A stretch of DNA of 64,000 nucleotides from Petrosia ficiformis (taxonomy: Eukaryota > Porifera > Demospongiae > Haplosclerida > Petrosiidae), in NCBI GenBank assembly GCA_947044365.1, contig OX345636.1:6592001-6656000 (forward strand), in the 5' to 3' direction. The notes under the pieces were generated by a model. It was not told where the DNA came from, made no database searches, and worked only from the letters and a program-made list of their open reading frames with translations. Below are positions 53,313-64,000 of this stretch, one piece after another (the stretch's first letter is position 1; each line of letters starts with the position of its first letter). The translations under genes and the position numbers were made by a program.

Positions 53313-53765
53313 ACAGTGGAACCCCTGTATAACGGCCACCCAAGGGGAATTGCATTTTGGCCGTTATATAGGGCCTTTGCTGAGGGGTTTAGTTTAGTAT
53401 AACTCAAAACATCTTTTTATTAACTGAACACATGATAAATACTCATTATGCAATAATTATTAAATTCCATGCAAGTATAAATTTTATGGACCAAAAACCA
53501 CATAGATAAGCTTAAGACTATCTGTAGCAAACTAAACAGTGATGGGCTGCTTTGAATATTGTGCATTTTTGTTTTATCATTATTGTTTTACTGTTCATAA
53601 GTATTACTGTACACTGTTGAGTTGATTTTTAATATCGTGGGCGTGGCCACGCGGCGGTTAAATCCAATAAATCGAAGTTTTGCTCAATGGTGTAGCTAGT
53701 GTTAGGGACCATCTAGTGTTCGTTATATGCAATAGCGAGGTGGTCGTTCTTCAGAGGTTGCCTTA
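53313..53765. mobile_element. Tigger/pogo-like MITE
   Basis: The left end CAGTGGAACCCCTGTATAAC followed by GGCCACC, preceded by TA, matches the style of Tigger/pogo termini. The right end GGTGGTCGTTCTTCAGAGGT-TGCC is a diverged inverted copy. Internal GGCCGTTATA copies are present. No transposase. Confidence 0.6.
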
Positions 53766-54735
53766 GCAGGTAAGTATGTGTAATTTGAATCCGGACCAGG
53801 ACATCTGGCCGTTATATTTATCATAAATTTGTTTTTATACTTATTGTAAAACTAATAGGTAAAAGATATGACTTTAAGGAAGATGGACATCTGTAAGGAT
53901 ACAAGATGTGTGTTAATTTCAAAAGCATACCTTGCTGGTTTCAGGATAGTAATGAAGTTGGGGTGTTGATATCTGTGGATTGGTAGGAAGGTCTCTTAAA
54001 CTTAGCAGGTATAATATGAACACTTTAATCAATGTTAGGTTAATTTAATCACTATACAATCAGAAAACCAGACATTTCAACTGCTTCACAGTAGACATCA
54101 TCATTGATGTACAAGCGAATGCATTATGAAAACTATTTACATAAACAGGTCACTAGTATGTTAGGTGTGTCTTGTCAGGAGGTCTTATTCCAGTGGATGG
54201 AGTGTTTTGTTGCTAGGGCATACTCAAACATGGCAGAGGCAGGAACATTAAAGGTCAGCAAGGGCCATCTTGTATTATTTCAATATTTGTGTTATAGTTG
54301 TTTTCTGACTAGTGATTAAATTAACCTAACATGATTATGAATATACCTAGTTAAACAAATATGAACAAATGAAACTTTAAATTTAAGTAAGTTACATATC
54401 TGATGAAGGAAATACCCTCTCATTCAGTAATTTTTATCTCCTAATTCTTCAACTCTTATAACAGTAATATCACCATACCTCATCCTTCAGTAATGGCATC
54501 ACTAGACTGTGACTATTAATTTGGTAATTACCGGTACCAACTTATCCATGATCATATATAATGTGTTAGCACAAGTTAAATTGTTTATCACTAGGTTAAT
54601 TTATCAATGAATATAATTATTATGATTATGAAATACATTATCTCCCATATATGTATGTACTGATGATATTCATAATATACACAATTGTTACACATGTAAT
54701 ATTATGAGGTAGAAAGAATGATGGTGAACAGAAAA
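53766..54735. other. Unassigned spacer
   Basis: No recognised exon or repeat. A second GGCCGTTATA near 53,807 is probably related to the preceding MITE. The 71-codon frame at 54,104-54,319 has no motif or splice support. Confidence 0.4.
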
Positions 54736-55140
54736 TTAGATCATGGACGGTTAGATCTAGGGGGGCGCAGGGGTTTTTGTCACACTACTTTTAGCTGAAA
54801 CTCGCTCGAAATTGAAGCCAAAGCGCATTATTCTCAACGTGTTCAAGCATGTGTTGTTGCGTGCACTGCACGTTTCAATAGTATGATGGCGACTCTAGAT
54901 TGGTGGTTTGCAAGAAAGGCCAAGGAAACCAGCGATAGCTTCAATAAGGGATCGGGAACTGCCAGAAATCATGCTTCAAGCAACGATGAAGATCAAGATA
55001 GTATTCTGAAGCTGGGGTTGGGTGTCAAGCAGTAGTAAAAACAATGATGAGAAAGTGTGCTCACCATCAGTGAGCAAAAGGCATAAAAGCTGTAGAGCAG
55101 GATGGTGGTACTCCCTCAAGAGGCACATGTGACTCCAGAG
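54736..55140 (+). mobile_element. Possible transposon fragment with a first-exon-like frame
   Basis: AGATCTAGGGGGGCGCAGGG at about 54,751 resembles hAT-like MITE termini. A frame from about 54,883 reads MATLDWWFARKAKETSDSFN then KGSGTARNHASSNDED, ending after about 50 codons. It may be the first exon of a transposon-linked gene. No second terminus was found. Confidence 0.3.
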
Positions 55141-55717
55141 AAACGTTTCGTTCAAAGTGGCTTTCAGAATTAATTAATTATTGTTTATTTTATTTGTTTC
55201 AATATAACACATGTTTACAAAAAAAGCATGTACATGCAAGCTTCTGTTGGAGTCTCCCACTTTCACTCCCCTATATAGATCTAACACTGACGATAAACTA
55301 AATCAGATTTATTTGTCCTTAGTATAAATGATATTGTATATCTTGTTAATTCTGTATTCCCTATATGGTGATAGGGTAACTACGTGCATACTAAATACTG
55401 TTATTAACATGCCACACCCATAGTTTTGGGTAAATTACAAACTGAAGTATTGATTTTGGGCTTTTCTAATTAGAGATTGAAATTTTACAGATAGATTTAG
55501 TATTGCACGATGAATGAGTTGCTGTTCATGTTTCAACAACAGTCTGGAGAGGAGACTAGGCATACATCTCATTATACATTTACACACATGTACATAATAC
55601 AAATTGCAATTATCACACTCATATTCATGATCACCTCAAAGTTAGGATGTGATGATTTTATATAATAATAATGTAATATAGTGTATAGTTTAATGTCATA
55701 ATCATTATAATGTAACT

Positions 55718-55895
55718 CAGACTTGGGTCATATACATGTCACATGTCACTGTATTTGAAATACAAGTACGTATTTCTAATACAACTTTAAATACTTTTTC
55801 TCATTCAGTGTATTTCAATTACAAATAAAAATACTTTTTAAAGGTATTTAAATACGACTAAATACAAAATACTAAAGAATTTGACCCCAAGTCTG
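55718..55895. mobile_element. Short hAT-like MITE, 178 bp
   Basis: CAGACTTGGGTCATATACAT at the left and TTTGACCCCAAGTCTG at the right are inverted repeats. The interior is built of TTTGAAATAC/GTATTTAAATAC palindromic words, so the entire element folds on itself. Flanks do not show a clear 8-bp duplication. Confidence 0.6.
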
Positions 55896-56159
55896 CAATG
55901 ATGAAGCAATGGACATATAGAAGGATAATAATTATAAATTATGAAAATATAGCAGTTATACAAATTATTGTTCCTTCTAAAATAATTTATGAACATTTTT
56001 CAGAGGTCAACGGAATATGGATGATCTTTAATATATTATACACATCTCATTATACATTTACATAATAATATAGTAAGTCTCTTCACATTCACAATGACCT
56101 CAGGGACATGCATGTAACATAATGTATAGTTTAATGTCATACCCTTCTGAACTAAATTG

Positions 56160-56620
56160 CCGAAGGTCAAGAGCATTATCTGTACACACCTCATTATACA
56201 TTTACATGTATCTTATAGTCTAACATGTCCCACATAGTCCAATACACCCCTTGTAGTCTAATACACACCTCATTTTACATTTAAATGTACATAAATGTAT
56301 CATTTAGTCTAATATTTACACTATATGATACATTTATGTACATTTAAATGTAAAATGAGGTGTGTATTAGACTATAAGATATGTACATGTAAATATAAAA
56401 TGAAGTGTGTATTAGACTATGAGGGATGTATTGAATTACGTGGGGTGTGTTAGACTATATATTTGTAAAATGAGGGATGTATTAAGCTGTTATGATAGGT
56501 ACATGGACATGTAAATGTAAAAGAGGGGTGTATTAGACTAATACACCCATTATTTTACATTTACATGTACACACCTCATAGTCTAATACACCCCTTATTT
56601 TACATTTACATGAAAATTCA
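56160..56620. repeat. Cluster of foldback units GAGGTGTGTATTAGACTA
   Basis: At least six copies of a unit containing AAATGTAAAATGAGGTGTGT and ATTAGACTA occur in both orientations. The centre is a perfect 50-bp inverted repeat at 56,254-56,374. Confidence 0.85.
56254..56374. repeat. Perfect 50-bp inverted repeat
   Basis: The left arm 56,254-56,303 (TAGTCTAATACACACCTCAT ... AAATGTATCAT) is the exact complement of the right arm 56,325-56,374. The loop is 21 nt and repeats the word TAGTCTAAT. Confidence 0.9.
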
Positions 56621-56844
56621 TGTGCCTAGCATGATAGCAAAAGGAGTAGAAATGAGTAACAGACAAACACAACAAACAAGCAGCCACATTGGCTTATAAA
56701 ATTCATAAAACACAGCTAAAAAGGGCTTAGAAGCAGGCACTCTAGCTTAGAAAAATAACAATCAGCCACCATGGCCTTGAAAATAAGCAGCCACAATGGT
56801 TTAGAACATGTGCAGCTTCAATGGTTTAGAAAATAAGCAGCCAC

Positions 56845-57015
56845 AAATACATATCATATAATCTAATACATATCATATAATCTAATACATAAATTACATA
56901 TCATATAATCTAATACATATCATATAATCTAATACATATCATATAATCTAATACAAACATATAATCTAATACATATCATATAATTTAATACATATCATAT
57001 AATCTAATACAAACA
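56845..57015. repeat. Tandem repeat ACATATCATATAATCTAAT
   Basis: About nine copies of a 19-bp unit, some shortened to ACATATAATCTAAT or similar. Confidence 0.9.
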
Positions 57016-57472
57016 TCTAGTATATGATTACCATTAGGTACAGCAGATGTTATTTATTATTATAAGTACAAATTCATGTACATATTAATTTCTCTGGAAT
57101 GAGCAAGTAACATCTCTTGATATGGAATGATAATACTATAACACAGGTTATACCTACATATAGTACTATGCTATATATATTGTATTTGCTACTATACTTT
57201 ATTATGACATGTACTTTATATACTAGTCAATATAGATCAAGATGAAATGAAACCTGTACTTGTAAATAATTATTACCTAGCTGGTAAAATTGAGGAAAAT
57301 AAAATTGCTTTGAAATTCCTGTAACCAACTGAAGGTTGAAATAACCTAATACTTTTTATAGTGTAAATAAATAGTCACATGATATGTGATGAATGTAGAT
57401 TTAACATTAGTAAAGAATCTCCCGTTTTATTAATTCATTGTAATTAATTATCCACAGATGTATCATGAACAG

Positions 57473-57787
57473 TGACAACAAAGCCTAAAGACTACAAGAG
57501 AAATACTCGATTGATAAGGCAATTGGGGACCACTGAACAGCACCAACAACATCTAGATACATGTAGGTACACAATTCAAGAGTATGATTATCTATATGTG
57601 TATATTATATATATATGTGTATATTATATGTACTCACTTAATCACAATGTAATCATACACACTAATACATAATCATATAATATTATCCTCAGGAGGCTAT
57701 TATTGACATATCTCCTGCTTCACCTCCACATCAGGCTCCTCCTCACCTCACCACACCACCTACCATAATCAAAATAATTTTTACAAG
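57473..57787 (+). CDS. Two weak exon candidates of a plus-strand gene
   Basis: 57,473-57,561 after GAACAG reads TTKPKDYKRNTRLIRQLGTT then EQHQQHLDT before GTAGGTAC. 57,693-57,786 after TATCCTCAG reads EAIIDISPASPPHQAPPHLT then TPPTIIKI before GTGAGAAT. They look less like random frames than the surroundings, but the phase link is unproven and no family is recognised. Confidence 0.25.
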
Positions 57788-57849
57788 TGAGAATATAATA
57801 TCTATCTATGTGTTTGAATATATATATAAGTAAATAAACATGTATGCAT

Positions 57850-58870
57850 GTTACATGTGTGTGTGTGTGTATGTATGTTGTGTGACTATATGTACAGTAC
57901 ATATGTGCATGTGTATATATGTATAACTACATGTACACTAACAGTACATTTGTGTGCACATACATGTATGTTGTGTGACTATATCTACAGTGCATATGTA
58001 TATGTGTGTAACCATATGTACACTGAAAGTATATTTGTGTGCACATACATGTATGTTGTGTGACTATATCTACAGTGCATATGTATATGTGTATAACCAT
58101 ATGTACACTAAAAGTATATTAGTGTGCACATACATGTCTGTTGTGTAACTATATGTACAGTACCTATGTATATGTGTGTGGACAATGTTAATAATATATT
58201 TTAGTTTCTTATATTTTAGTTCTCATTTCTTATGATGTATTGACCTGGGCTGGAGTGTTTTAGGTGTTAGGTTCAACTGTCCCAGGATATTAATCTATCT
58301 AAATACACTGCACCTGTTTAGTTGGTTAACCTTCTGTGTGACATCATCCTTATTATTCTTTTTGTATATATATCATGCATGTCTCATTTTGAGATCTTAC
58401 TTATTCCAAATTGGAAGCTAGTTACATGTGTATAACTACATGTACACTAGCAGTGCACATACATGTATGTTGTGTGACTTTACATACAGCTCATGTGTGT
58501 TTATGTGTATGTGTGTGACTGTAAAGTACATACATGTATTATGTTGTGTATAAGTGTGTCTGACACTCTGTATTATGTACATGTGTGACTAGATACATGT
58601 ACAATATATATAGTACATGTGTGTATGTGTGTTTGACATTATGTATAGTACATGTGTGACTATACACATGTATGTATAGTACATGTATGTTTATGTGTGT
58701 GTGGCTGTATGTATAGTACATGTATGTTACATGTATACATGTATGTGTGTGTATAGTTGTATGTATCAACATGTGTGTGTGGCTATATGTATAGTACATA
58801 TACATGTGTGACTATACACATGTATGTATAGTACATGTGTGTGTGGCTATATGTATAGTACATGTGTGTG
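57850..58870. repeat. GT-rich minisatellite, ~90-95-bp units
   Basis: Three to four units of ACATACATGTATGTTGTGTG and ACTATATCTACAGTGCATAT lie at 57,850-58,165. A related, more irregular GTGTGACTATACACATGTAT field covers 58,430-58,870. The interval 58,190-58,430 is unique AT-rich sequence. Open frames here are repeat by-products. Confidence 0.85.
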
Positions 58871-58979
58871 CTTTGTAACAAAAGTGCCAAAGTACTGTGT
58901 TGAGTCTACAGGGTGTACAAAATGAATATTAATAGACAATGACAAAAGCAATATCTCTAATGAAATAAGCACATGATGA

Positions 58980-59735
58980 TTAGTGTGTTACCTGGAGCAG
59001 GATTTGAAACTGCCATATATTCAAGCTATCTTCTTGAGTTTCTTCTTGGCTTGTAGAACTTGCGTTTTGAGCTTACATTTAGTTTGCCGGTCCTGTTTGA
59101 ACTATTTCATCCCAGAAATCTGTGCATTAGTTCTTTTTATTGCAATTTCATCTGTACTAAATGACAAATCTGCATCAGACTAACACCCGGACTTTTGACC
59201 ATATTTGGAGATTTGCTGAAAGTGCCGTTCGACAACAGATGGTTGGTTACTGCAGTTTTACTTTCCTTCACGTCACTTGTAAGCTCCTGATAAAATATAC
59301 AGATATTGTTTCAGGTTATCAAATTAATCGACACTTACTATAAATCAGACAGGTTTAGTGAGAAGGTAGTGTGGTGAGTGCAGCCCCTCCTATACTATGA
59401 AAAGGAAGGAACTGTAATACAGTGATTGGTTTTGAGACATTATTATGATGCCTTAATACATCACATTAGAGAGGTTGTGTACAATGTAGTGCCTGCTATG
59501 GAATTTGTCCAAAGGCTTAATTAATGAAACTGCATCATGGTCAATAGTTGTTATTGTATCCTCTCTATGTGTGATCAGGTTGCTACCTTCAACTCAAAAG
59601 TAGTGAGTTCTTGCCCTCCTGTATTAAGGAACAAGAACAAATTTACTCGCTATATTACAGTTCCCCAGACCCTCTTGTTTGAAACATAGGTGAGGTTATG
59701 CTCACCAGACTATGGAGAAGGAAGCAATCTCACTT
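58980..59735. other. Unassigned spacer
   Basis: Several short plus-strand frames, for example 58,983-59,183 and 59,161-59,343, lack splice or motif support. Nothing recognised. Confidence 0.35.
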
Positions 59736-59739
59736 ACAC

Positions 59740-60230
59740 TGGCCACATACTCTCTCCCTGTCTCTCTCTCTGTCTCTTTCTCTGTCTCTCTCTGTCTCTC
59801 TCTTTCTCTCTATCTATCTATCTATCTCCATATCTCTTTTTCTCTCTTCTTTCAGGCTATGATACTTTTTTCTTTACAAGTTTTAAATAACTACAGATGA
59901 AAATCAAGTTATCAGAATGGACGCAATAAGAACTGAAAAAAAAGATCATAACAAGCAATTTATCAGTTTTCATGATTTTATGTGTTTATTAAATATTATA
60001 GTTATACTTATAAATCATTTATATAATTATAGTACTGAAAATATGGGCACTTTCCAGCCCCACCTCTTTAAATATTTCAGCAGAGGTAAAATACTAGGTG
60101 GAGCTAATTTAGAGCTAGATGTAATGCAAACAAATTCGTTATTGGAAAATATAAAAATTTCCTGGAAATTCCTGCTGTTAAAGCTTCAATTTACAACTAA
60201 ATGCGAAAAGTCTGTGCTGTGAACAAGACT
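59740..60230 (+). other. Pyrimidine tract, acceptor and a 101-codon frame with QPH word
   Basis: A (CTCT/CTAT)n tract ends TTCTTTCAG at about 59,855. A frame at 59,917-60,222 begins MDAIRTEKKDHNKQFISFHD and contains GTFQPHLFKYFSRGKILGG. The DNA TTTCCAGCCCCACC is shared with 11.36 and 13.08 kb. It may be a dispersed element with an exon-like part. Function unknown. Confidence 0.3.
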
Positions 60231-60399
60231 ATTGTGAGTACTAAAATTATTATCATTTATTATCTACCATATCAATAGTCTAGCATACAATATATATATA
60301 TGATAGACCATTAATTAAAGTAATAAGACAGGTTATAGTGATGAGTGATATGATACCAAATTAATTGAATAATATAATTATATAATATAAAATACCACT

Positions 60400-60640
60400 G
60401 CTTCAGTACTTGATACTCAGTAACATGTGGCCACTAACCATGTGTGTAACATGTGGTCACTGATCATGCATTACTGAGTATATACAGTTCTTTAGTACTT
60501 TATACTACCTAACATATGACTACTAACCATGTGATAAAGAGCATACAGTACTCAATACTACCAATATACTTAGCCACTGACCATGTGACACTGAGCATGC
60601 ACAGTTCTCAACATGTGGCCACTGATCATGTGTTACTGAG
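60400..60640. repeat. Short tandem repeat with CCACTGACCATGTG
   Basis: About five imperfect units of ACATGTGGCCACTAACCATG and TGATACTGAGCATACAGT. Confidence 0.75.
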
Positions 60641-60830
60641 CATGTCCATCCATCCATCCTTTCATTTATATAACCTGTCCATCCATCCATTCGCCTATTG
60701 ATCTGTACATCCATCCTCCCTTATTTTCATTTATATATTCAACCATTCTTTCATATATTCATTAATTCCTCTATTCATTCATCTATTTATTCATTCATTT
60801 ATTCATCCATTCATTTTATTCTTCTTTTCA
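60640..60830. repeat. CATC/CATT tetranucleotide microsatellites
   Basis: (CATC)n at 60,646-60,715 followed by (ATTC)n/(ATTT)n to about 60,825. Confidence 0.9.
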
Positions 60831-60840
60831 AGTGTTAGTA

Positions 60841-60921
60841 TTTGCAAGATTCTTCTCCTAAAGTAGTGGAATGGGATAAAAGAAAGTACAACACTCTCAA
60901 GGACTCCATTACTCTTACAAA
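60841..60921 (+). CDS. Weak exon candidate (YLQDSSPKVVEWDKRKY...)
   Basis: After TCAAGTGTTAG, 27 codons read YLQDSSPKVVEWDKRKYNTL then KDSITLTK up to donor AAAG/GTTTGTAG. The peptide looks protein-like, but the acceptor is unusual and no partner exon is assured. Could belong with the candidates at 57.5-57.8 kb. Confidence 0.3.
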
Positions 60922-61001
60922 GGTTTGTAGATTTCAAATGGCATGAGAGAATAGTTTTTGCATTATTTTGTACATACGTTCAGCTTTTAAATGAATACAT
61001 G

Positions 61002-61499
61002 TTAGGCCTTGGTGGATTATGGTCCAAAAATGCTCTATTATGCTATGATGTAATTCCAGTAAAATGTTGTATCATGCTCTGCCCAAATTGTATTATGCTT
61101 ATAACTATGCTCATGAATATCATTAATAATCACACCTTTGGCCGCCCCTACTTGGCCATGTGTACATTCTGATGGCTTCAAGTCAATCTTTTGGTGATGA
61201 AATTCAACTTTTACACGATCTTGGGGAACACCAACCTAGTATACTTGATAAATTAAGGCCCCCGTTAAGGTCACAGAGGTCCAGAAATAGAAAAATTGAA
61301 AAGCCTGTGACTACTAACAAGAAGTGCAAGGCAGGAGTAGCCAATACCACAAACACTAAGACTGTTTTACCAGCGAATTGAAATTTTATAATGAAAATTA
61401 ATTATGCTGATAATCTGGCCTATTTTGCTCGCATTATGCTTAATGCTTTTGTGTCCTATTATGCTCAAATTTATGCTGGCATAATGTGCCAAAGCCTAA
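61002..61499. mobile_element. MITE with TTAGGC termini and TTATGCT-rich arms
   Basis: The left end TTAGGCCTTGGTGGATTATG and right end GCATAATGTGCCAAAGCCTAA are imperfect inverted repeats (about 16 of 21). Both arms are filled with ATTATGCT words. Between them a 73-codon frame (61,160-61,381, MYILMASSQSFGDEIQLLHD...) of different composition resembles a captured exon. Confidence 0.55.
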
Positions 61500-61799
61500 T
61501 GCATGTATGTACATGTATGTACATATAATTGCAATGTCTAAACCATGTATGTTATAATATAGATCCATGTAAATGAATAACTGTCATTAAACAGATTGAT
61601 AATAGAGGAGGATATGATTCATACAAAACCTGATATAAACTTTCATAGACACAAAATGCAATGATTCATATATGGTTGCTAGGGAGTTTTCATGCTAGTT
61701 TAAATACCAAATGTAATTACTTTACTCATATCAAATGTTTAGACATGTTATATTTCTACTTTGTATAGGAAGGGTGTCAGCCATAAATTACAAGTATGA

Positions 61800-62400
61800 A
61801 TTAAATGTCCCTAATAACCATATATCAGACACTATGTACCTAATATGAAAAGTCCCTAGTAACCATACACATTGTATCAGACACTAGGTATCTAATATGA
61901 AAAGTCCCTAGTAACCATATATTCGACACTAGGTACCTAACAGGAAAAGTCACTAGCAACCATATATCAGACACTAGGTACCTAATATGAAAAGTCCCTA
62001 GCAAACATATATCAGACACTAGGTACCATATATGAAAAGTCCCTAGCAACCATATATCAGACACTAGGTATCTACATGTAATTTGAAAACTCCCTAGTAA
62101 TCATATATCAGACACTAGGTATCTAATATGAAAAGTCCCTAGTAACCATATACATTGTGTCAGACACTAGGTATCTAATATGAAAAGTCCCTAGTAACCA
62201 TGTATTCGACACTAGGTACCTAACAGGAAAAGTCACTAGCAACCATACATGTATGTCAGACACTAGATATCTAATATGAAAAGTCCCTAGCAACAATATA
62301 TCATACACTAGGTACCTAATATGAAAAGTCCCTAGTAAGCATATATCAGACACTAGGTACCTAATATGAAAAGTCCCTACCAACCATATGTTAGACACTA
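61800..62400. repeat. ~45-bp satellite array, about 13 units
   Basis: Units of ATATCAGACACTAGGTACCT and AATATGAAAAGTCCCTAGCA. A larger-scale repeat is visible: the order of variants at 61,860-62,000 (CATTGTATCAG, ATTCGACACTAGG, ACAGGAAAAGTCACTAG) recurs at 62,150-62,260, about 295 bp later. Confidence 0.9.
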
Positions 62401-64000
62401 CATAACTAGGTAACTATATTAATATATTCCAACATGAATAGTCACTAGCAACCATGCAGTGTAATGATCTATCTACATTTCTTGTCACTGTCAATAATTA
62501 ACATGATAAGTCCTTAGCAACCATATATCAATCAGGTAACTAACATGAAAGGGTCTTAGCAACCATATAATATTATTATATCTACATGTACATGTATGTT
62601 ATGTTATGTTATGCTAATTAAAGCTAAAGTGATATCTGGGATAAAGGTGTTTATTACATATGAGTTGAATGGGAAATATTAACATTTAAACTTCAAATGT
62701 AAAATTTATGCTTCAGGAGACAACAAGGTATGTGCTATGGCAAGAAGAGAGTTTATGAATGAGTGTGTTCTTCTATGGAATCAATAAATTGGACATAACC
62801 TGAACTAGAAGATGATGAAGAAATAATGGCACATGCAGGTACAGTACATGTACATATGTATATATGGTAGTTTTTCAGCAAGTTGCATGTGATCGAAATT
62901 GTTTGAGCTGTACAGTAGGAAATGAGAAATCTTTTAGGCAATTAAATATCATGCTTTTTATGGATTTTGATCCATACCACAAAATATAATATCCTTGATA
63001 TTTAGTCACATGATTACATGTTAATAGTCATGTGTATAAACTACAAATACAAAATACACACTTTGTTACAGACAATCACTAAATTTTGCTACCTTCAAAT
63101 ATTCCACTATACAGTCCTATTGTTAGTAAGGTATTGAAATTATGTATCTAAATTAATAATTAAAATTATTAGAATACAATTTTCATTGGCTACTATATGT
63201 TAGGTGTGGGCAGATCGATACTAAAATACTTGATATCTACGGTACTTATAGTTTTCCAACATTATTGATACTCTTTCTTCTGTATTGGTCATTTACGATA
63301 CCATATTACATGTCCTGTTTTGCTACTGCATATGCATAAACTCACATAATGTTTCACAGTGCTTCCACATATTTAAATGAATTTGTATAAAATTAGATGT
63401 TTATCTAACCACATTCATTATGTACAAGTGCATTATCAAGTATCAATATTATACCATTGATACTGATTCCCAAACTACTCAGTTTTGTATCAAAGTGAAA
63501 ATTATTGGTATCACCCACCACTACTATATGTACATGTACTGTGTTTAATAGTATTATGTAGTCTCATTACAATACATCATGTGAATTAGATATTATGTGA
63601 CTACTTATGACTAATTGTGTCCACTACATGACTTCCCTAGTTAATATTGTGTAGATATACTCATTCATAATTATGATCATGTGACTCATTATAATTCATG
63701 TTATTAATTAGTGTTAATATTATATTTTAATCAAACAACTATAAAATAGTACAATGAATAACTAATAAAATTATAATAATAATTATAGATAGTGTTTTTA
63801 TTAGATGTACAATCACTTTATATAATTATAAGAAACAACTCTAAAATATAATATAATTATAACATTATAAATTATTGAGTAACTATTAAATATAATAGTG
63901 TTTATTAGGAATACACAATAACTTTAGATACTACAAAACACAATATATCATTATTAATATATTCTGTGTTATTAGTAATATTATAATATAAATCACTGTG
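62398..64000. repeat. Segmental duplication, right copy
   Basis: Direct repeat of 16,140-17,741, continuing past the window edge. Differences are scattered substitutions and small indels. Both copies start at the satellite and run into the end of a minus-strand MATH gene. Confidence 0.95.
63905..64000 (-). CDS. Partial terminal MATH exon of a paralogous gene
   Basis: The minus strand encodes the end of a MATH module with stop TAA at 63,905-63,907, matching the last 32 codons of module 5 at 17,646-17,741 (pattern ...YYNITNNTEYINNDILCFVV SKVIVYS). AATAAA overlaps the stop in the same way. The rest of the exon lies beyond the window, so whether the gene is intact is unknown. Confidence 0.75.
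   Translation of the reverse strand, partial: HSDLYYNITNNTEYINNDILCFVVSKVIVYS

Noticed and set aside
59917..60222. 101-codon frame as a gene
   Set aside because: No homology recognised and most of it is hydrophobic AT-rich sequence. Kept only as part of the CCAGCCCCACC element question.

Overview
The window looks like genomic DNA of an early-branching marine animal, most likely a demosponge. This is inference. It rests on the strongly AT-rich base composition, the spliced genes with GT-AG introns, TRAF-type MATH domains, a calpain-type penta-EF-hand relic, animal transposon families (Ty3/gypsy, non-LTR, hAT-like, Tigger-like, tRNA-derived SINE) and a great excess of the palindrome TACATGTA. 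No bacterial, organellar or viral gene order is present.

The main object is one predicted gene on the minus strand, from about 51,154 down to 17,646. I could chain 21 coding exons by hand with compatible splice phases. Their lengths sum to 4,851 bp (1,616 residues plus stop). In order they encode: two six-helix death-fold (CARD-like) domains on one exon each; a short linker; a 234-residue exon with a helical part and an alpha/beta part that I cannot name; short coiled-coil exons built from a duplicated three-exon cassette; and five consecutive TRAF-type MATH domains, each on one exon of 480-522 bp bounded by phase-1 introns. The layout suggests a RING-less, CARD-bearing TRAF-like signalling adaptor whose MATH exons can be added or skipped without breaking frame. 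A stop-containing sixth MATH fragment lies beyond the 3' end (15.7-16.0 kb). The 3' end of a further paralogue enters at the right edge (63,905-64,000) inside a direct segmental duplication of 16.1-17.74 kb, so the locus is part of a tandem MATH gene cluster.

Layout. 0-3.5 kb: minisatellite and a broken calpain-like gene. 3.9-11 kb: three large minisatellite fields, two of them interrupted by a transposon. 11-15.7 kb: mostly unassigned, with two exons of an unrecognised minus-strand gene. 15.7-51.2 kb: the CARD/MATH gene with its repeat-filled introns, namely 72-bp repeats, foldback elements, SINEs, a 4.4-kb array of ~79-bp units, a hAT-like MITE and a decayed Ty3/gypsy element on the opposite strand. 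51.7-53.2 kb: 5'-truncated non-LTR retrotransposon. 53.3-61.5 kb: MITEs, a 50-bp perfect inverted repeat, microsatellites and a few weak plus-strand exon candidates. 61.8-64 kb: ~45-bp satellite plus the duplicated 3' end of a MATH gene.

All exon models are manual splice-site readings without transcript data. Family names come from motif recognition without database searches.
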